Source: an uncultured Pirellulaceae bacterium (GTDB lineage: Bacteria; Planctomycetota; Planctomycetia; Pirellulales; Pirellulaceae). Taken from it: a stretch of DNA of 64,000 nt. Positions within the stretch are counted from its first letter, which is position 1. Every line of letters starts with the position of its first letter. The DNA is taken from positions 1 through 64,000 of the forward strand of contig CALLUY010000083.1 in NCBI GenBank assembly GCA_938010615.1, written 5' to 3'. Below, one piece after another: positions 59,683 to 64,000 of the stretch. The notes beneath the pieces were generated by a model. That model was not told the origin of the DNA and did not search any database. It saw nothing but the letters and a program-made list of their open reading frames with translations. A program made the translations under genes and the position numbers.

Positions 59683-61043
59683 AGACTTAGTCTTTCTGGA
59701 ACATTTTTTCCATCGACAATGTCTTGCTCAGAGATTCCAGTCTCCAAGCTAAGGGCAGCCACGATGTTTTGAGTATCAACGACACCGAATATTGTATTTT
59801 CGGAAAGATCTGCCGGAAGCGTTTTCGGACCAAGCCGCGCGCTTGCTTCGTCAATCAAGTTGATTGCTTTCTCTGGCAAGACAGCATTCGGAAGATAGAT
59901 GTCGCTAAACTCCACCGCCGCCTGAATTGCTTCATTGCGAATTTCGACATGATGAAATTTCTCATAGACCGATTTGATCCCCGTGAGAATTTCCAACGTC
60001 TCAGCTTTGGACGAAGGGATAACGGGAATCATCTGAAAGAGTCGCTGCAAATCCGAATCGTGGGAAATAAACTCTTCGTACTCGGCATCAGTACACGTAC
60101 CGACACATTTGATTTGATTTTCCTTCATGGCGAATTTCAACAGGTCAAACGCCGAAAGGCCAGTTTCGTCGTCGACGCCCAAACGGACAAGTAAATGAAC
60201 CTGAGGCACAAACAAAACAACATTCTTTGCACGACGCATCTCGTTGATCATTGCAGTGATTCGTTCTTCAAATTGACCTCGGTATTTCGTTCCAGCGACG
60301 ATCAGTCCCTGCTGCAATGAAACGATGCGGTGCTCAGCAATGAGTTGCTTGACCGAACCTTCAACAATCTGTTGCGCCAAACCGTGAACAATCGATCGCC
60401 TTCCAGATCCCGATTCGCCAACGAGAATTGCGCCGTTACGGTCCCGTCGACAGAGAACAGTCGTCAGCCTATCGATTTCCTTTTCGCGACCAATCACCGG
60501 CGTAAGACTTTTTTCCCGGGCCTGCTCGTTGATATCTCGGGTAAAGGAATCAAGTGCCGGCGTCTTTGACTTTTTCGGCGCACTCCGTTCTCTATTCACG
60601 TATTCATTAGTCCCCGCTAGGTCGACAATCTCATTCCTCAGTTGTTTGACTTCCAAACCGAGTTCGGTCAGAACTTCGGCAGCGACGCCTTCCTTCTCTC
60701 GCAAAAGGCCCAGCAGCAAATGTTCCGTTCCAACGAAACTGTGACAGAGATTGCGAGCCTCCTCCATCGAGTACTCAAGGGTCTTCTTTGCGCGAGGTGT
60801 TTGAGGAAGCTTGCCCATCGTGATCATCTCGGGTCCACTTTGCACCAACTTCTCAACTTCAAGCCGGACCTTGCGCAATAGTATGTCGTGGTTTTTCAAA
60901 ACCGATGCAGCAACGCCAGTTCCTTCCTTCACAAGTCCCAACAAAATATGCTCGGTTCCGATGTACTCGTGATTGAAACGCATCGCTTCCTGGTTGGCGA
61001 GCTGCATCACTTTCCTTGCACGGTCAGTGAATCTTTCGTACAT
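59679..61043 (-). CDS. ClpC-like protein with one, inactive AAA domain
   Basis: 454 aa, about half the length of ClpC. Two Clp_N repeats are present (RARKVMQLANQEAM ... EYIGTEHILLGLV, then SFVGTEHLLLGLLREKEGVA). The first AAA module follows, but Walker A reads GESGSGRRS (209-217; normally GxPGxGKT) and Walker B reads VVLFVPQVH (275-283; normally LFIDEIH). The second AAA and the ClpP loop are absent. It cannot hydrolyse ATP in the usual way. Possibly an adaptor or substrate receptor. Overlaps the SelW-like gene. Confidence 0.87.
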   Translation of the reverse strand: MYERFTDRARKVMQLANQEAMRFNHEYIGTEHILLGLVKEGTGVAASVLKNHDILLRKVRLEVEKLVQSGPEMITMGKLPQTPRAKKTLEYSMEEARNLCHSFVGTEHLLLGLLREKEGVAAEVLTELGLEVKQLRNEIVDLAGTNEYVNRERSAPKKSKTPALDSFTRDINEQAREKSLTPVIGREKEIDRLTTVLCRRDRNGAILVGESGSGRRSIVHGLAQQIVEGSVKQLIAEHRIVSLQQGLIVAGTKYRGQFEERITAMINEMRRAKNVVLFVPQVHLLVRLGVDDETGLSAFDLLKFAMKENQIKCVGTCTDAEYEEFISHDSDLQRLFQMIPVIPSSKAETLEILTGIKSVYEKFHHVEIRNEAIQAAVEFSDIYLPNAVLPEKAINLIDEASARLGPKTLPADLSENTIFGVVDTQNIVAALSLETGISEQDIVDGKNVPERLSL

Positions 61044-61150
61044 ACTTCAGATCCTTGCGGTAAAACCTGCGAACAGTGCCACATCGATAAACTCCCCAGT
61101 CGGGATGTTCGTCGGCATTCTATGTCATCGCTACCCAGCAGCCAAGAAAA

Positions 61151-61176
61151 AAGGCCGATCGAAATCGAACGGCCTT
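61151..61176 (-). terminator. katG terminator
   Basis: AAGGCCG ... CGGCCTT stem followed on the minus strand by a T run, shortly after the katG stop. Confidence 0.82.
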
Positions 61177-61210
61177 CTTGAATGAGAATTTTCGAGTCGA
61201 TCCGCAACTG

Positions 61211-63695
<2,485 letters not shown>

Positions 63696-63722
63696 AAGGC
63701 CGCCCGAAATTCGAGCGGCCTT
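63696..63722 (-). terminator. Terminator of the LysM gene
   Basis: AAGGCCGC ... GCGGCCTT stem with a run of A on the plus strand, i.e. a T run after the stem on the minus strand, 25 bp after the LysM stop. Confidence 0.82.
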
Positions 63723-63747
63723 CTCCGATCAACACAATTGAGGAGAG

Positions 63748-64000
63748 TCAATTGTTCAGGTTGGGTATCTCAATCTCAACGCCGGTAGGCGATGATGTAA
63801 TTCGATCGAGCACCTCTCTGTTCGCTTTGTAGATTTCAAGATAGTAGTCCGCTGATCCATAAAACCGCATCGAAATGCTCTGCAGCGTATCGCCGGGTTG
63901 AATTTCATAAGTGTTCGTAAACTGCGACTGGATGTTTGACTGCCGATTCCAGTTTGACGACACACCAGATTGAATCGGCTGCATCCGACGGTTGGCTCGT
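63748..64000 (-). CDS. LysM-domain protein, 5' end beyond window
   Basis: The LysM domain is YEIQPGDTLQSISMRFYGSA, then YYLEIYKANREVL and IPNLNN at the C-terminus. The ORF track begins at an internal ATG (63984), but the frame stays open upstream to the window edge (RANRRMQP), so the gene is probably longer. LysM domains bind peptidoglycan or related glycans. Location is likely periplasmic or on the cell surface. Confidence 0.8.
   Translation of the reverse strand, partial: RANRRMQPIQSGVSSNWNRQSNIQSQFTNTYEIQPGDTLQSISMRFYGSADYYLEIYKANREVLDRITSSPTGVEIEIPNLNN

Overview
The window reads as chromosomal DNA of a planctomycete, most likely a Pirellulaceae-type marine bacterium. Supporting signs are a sulfatase, a sulfotransferase, PEP-CTERM proteins, a surface protein with the planctomycetal LEDRRLLA N-terminal motif, a MoxR/Bat-like cluster, the pqiA/pqiB pair, and many copies of GC-rich interspersed repeats whose core (CCCGAAGCGCAAGCGAGTG) is typical of this phylum. 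No rRNA, tRNA, CRISPR array, transposase or integrase was recognised. Genus was not determined.

Layout. 1-10.3 kb: one tightly overlapped operon (DUF58, BatA/VWA, large Gln-rich coiled-coil protein, VWA/GATase-like membrane protein, caspase-like peptidase). 10.4-17.7 kb: NYN-domain protein, then a surface-glycan block (sulfotransferase, methyltransferase, two glycosyltransferases, ABC exporter). 17.8-29.3 kb: housekeeping genes (ppc, xseB, GH99-like hydrolase, M28 peptidase, bioA, pqiA/pqiB, rlmA-like) separated by repeats. 30.5-37.9 kb: an accessory region downstream of a divergent EF-Tu gene, with an AbiE-type toxin-antitoxin pair, a second nucleotidyltransferase pair, a peroxiredoxin gene with an in-frame TGA, and a HipAB pair. 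37.9-47 kb: yheU, floA, small proteins, broken and intact surface proteins, a sulfatase, and an FG-GAP lipoprotein gene with a second in-frame TGA. 47.5-57.2 kb: AsmA-like, acyltransferase, membrane, truC, SGNH, TIM-barrel and trans-sulfuration genes. 57.5-59.3 kb: another small accessory patch (TerB-BRCT protein, zeta-type toxin with a small partner). 59.4-64 kb: a SelW-like/ClpC-like pair, katG, and an edge-truncated LysM gene.

Main candidates for new biology. (1) Two genes are interrupted only by a TGA. In the peroxiredoxin-like gene the TGA replaces the peroxidatic Cys of W-C-P-Y-C; in the FG-GAP lipoprotein it sits next to a Cys. Both TGAs are followed by a hairpin whose apical loop starts about 20 nt downstream, the geometry of a bacterial SECIS element, so both may be selenoproteins. 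(2) The 3' end of the EF-Tu gene is repeated twice downstream as decaying fragments, and each interval between copies holds a nucleotidyltransferase-type toxin-antitoxin module. This looks like serial insertion at the 3' end of tuf. (3) The EF-Tu itself has a rewritten switch I. (4) A ClpC-like protein with destroyed Walker A and B motifs is translationally coupled to a SelW/Rdx-family redox protein. (5) Interspersed repeats have been recruited as signal peptides of secreted proteins.
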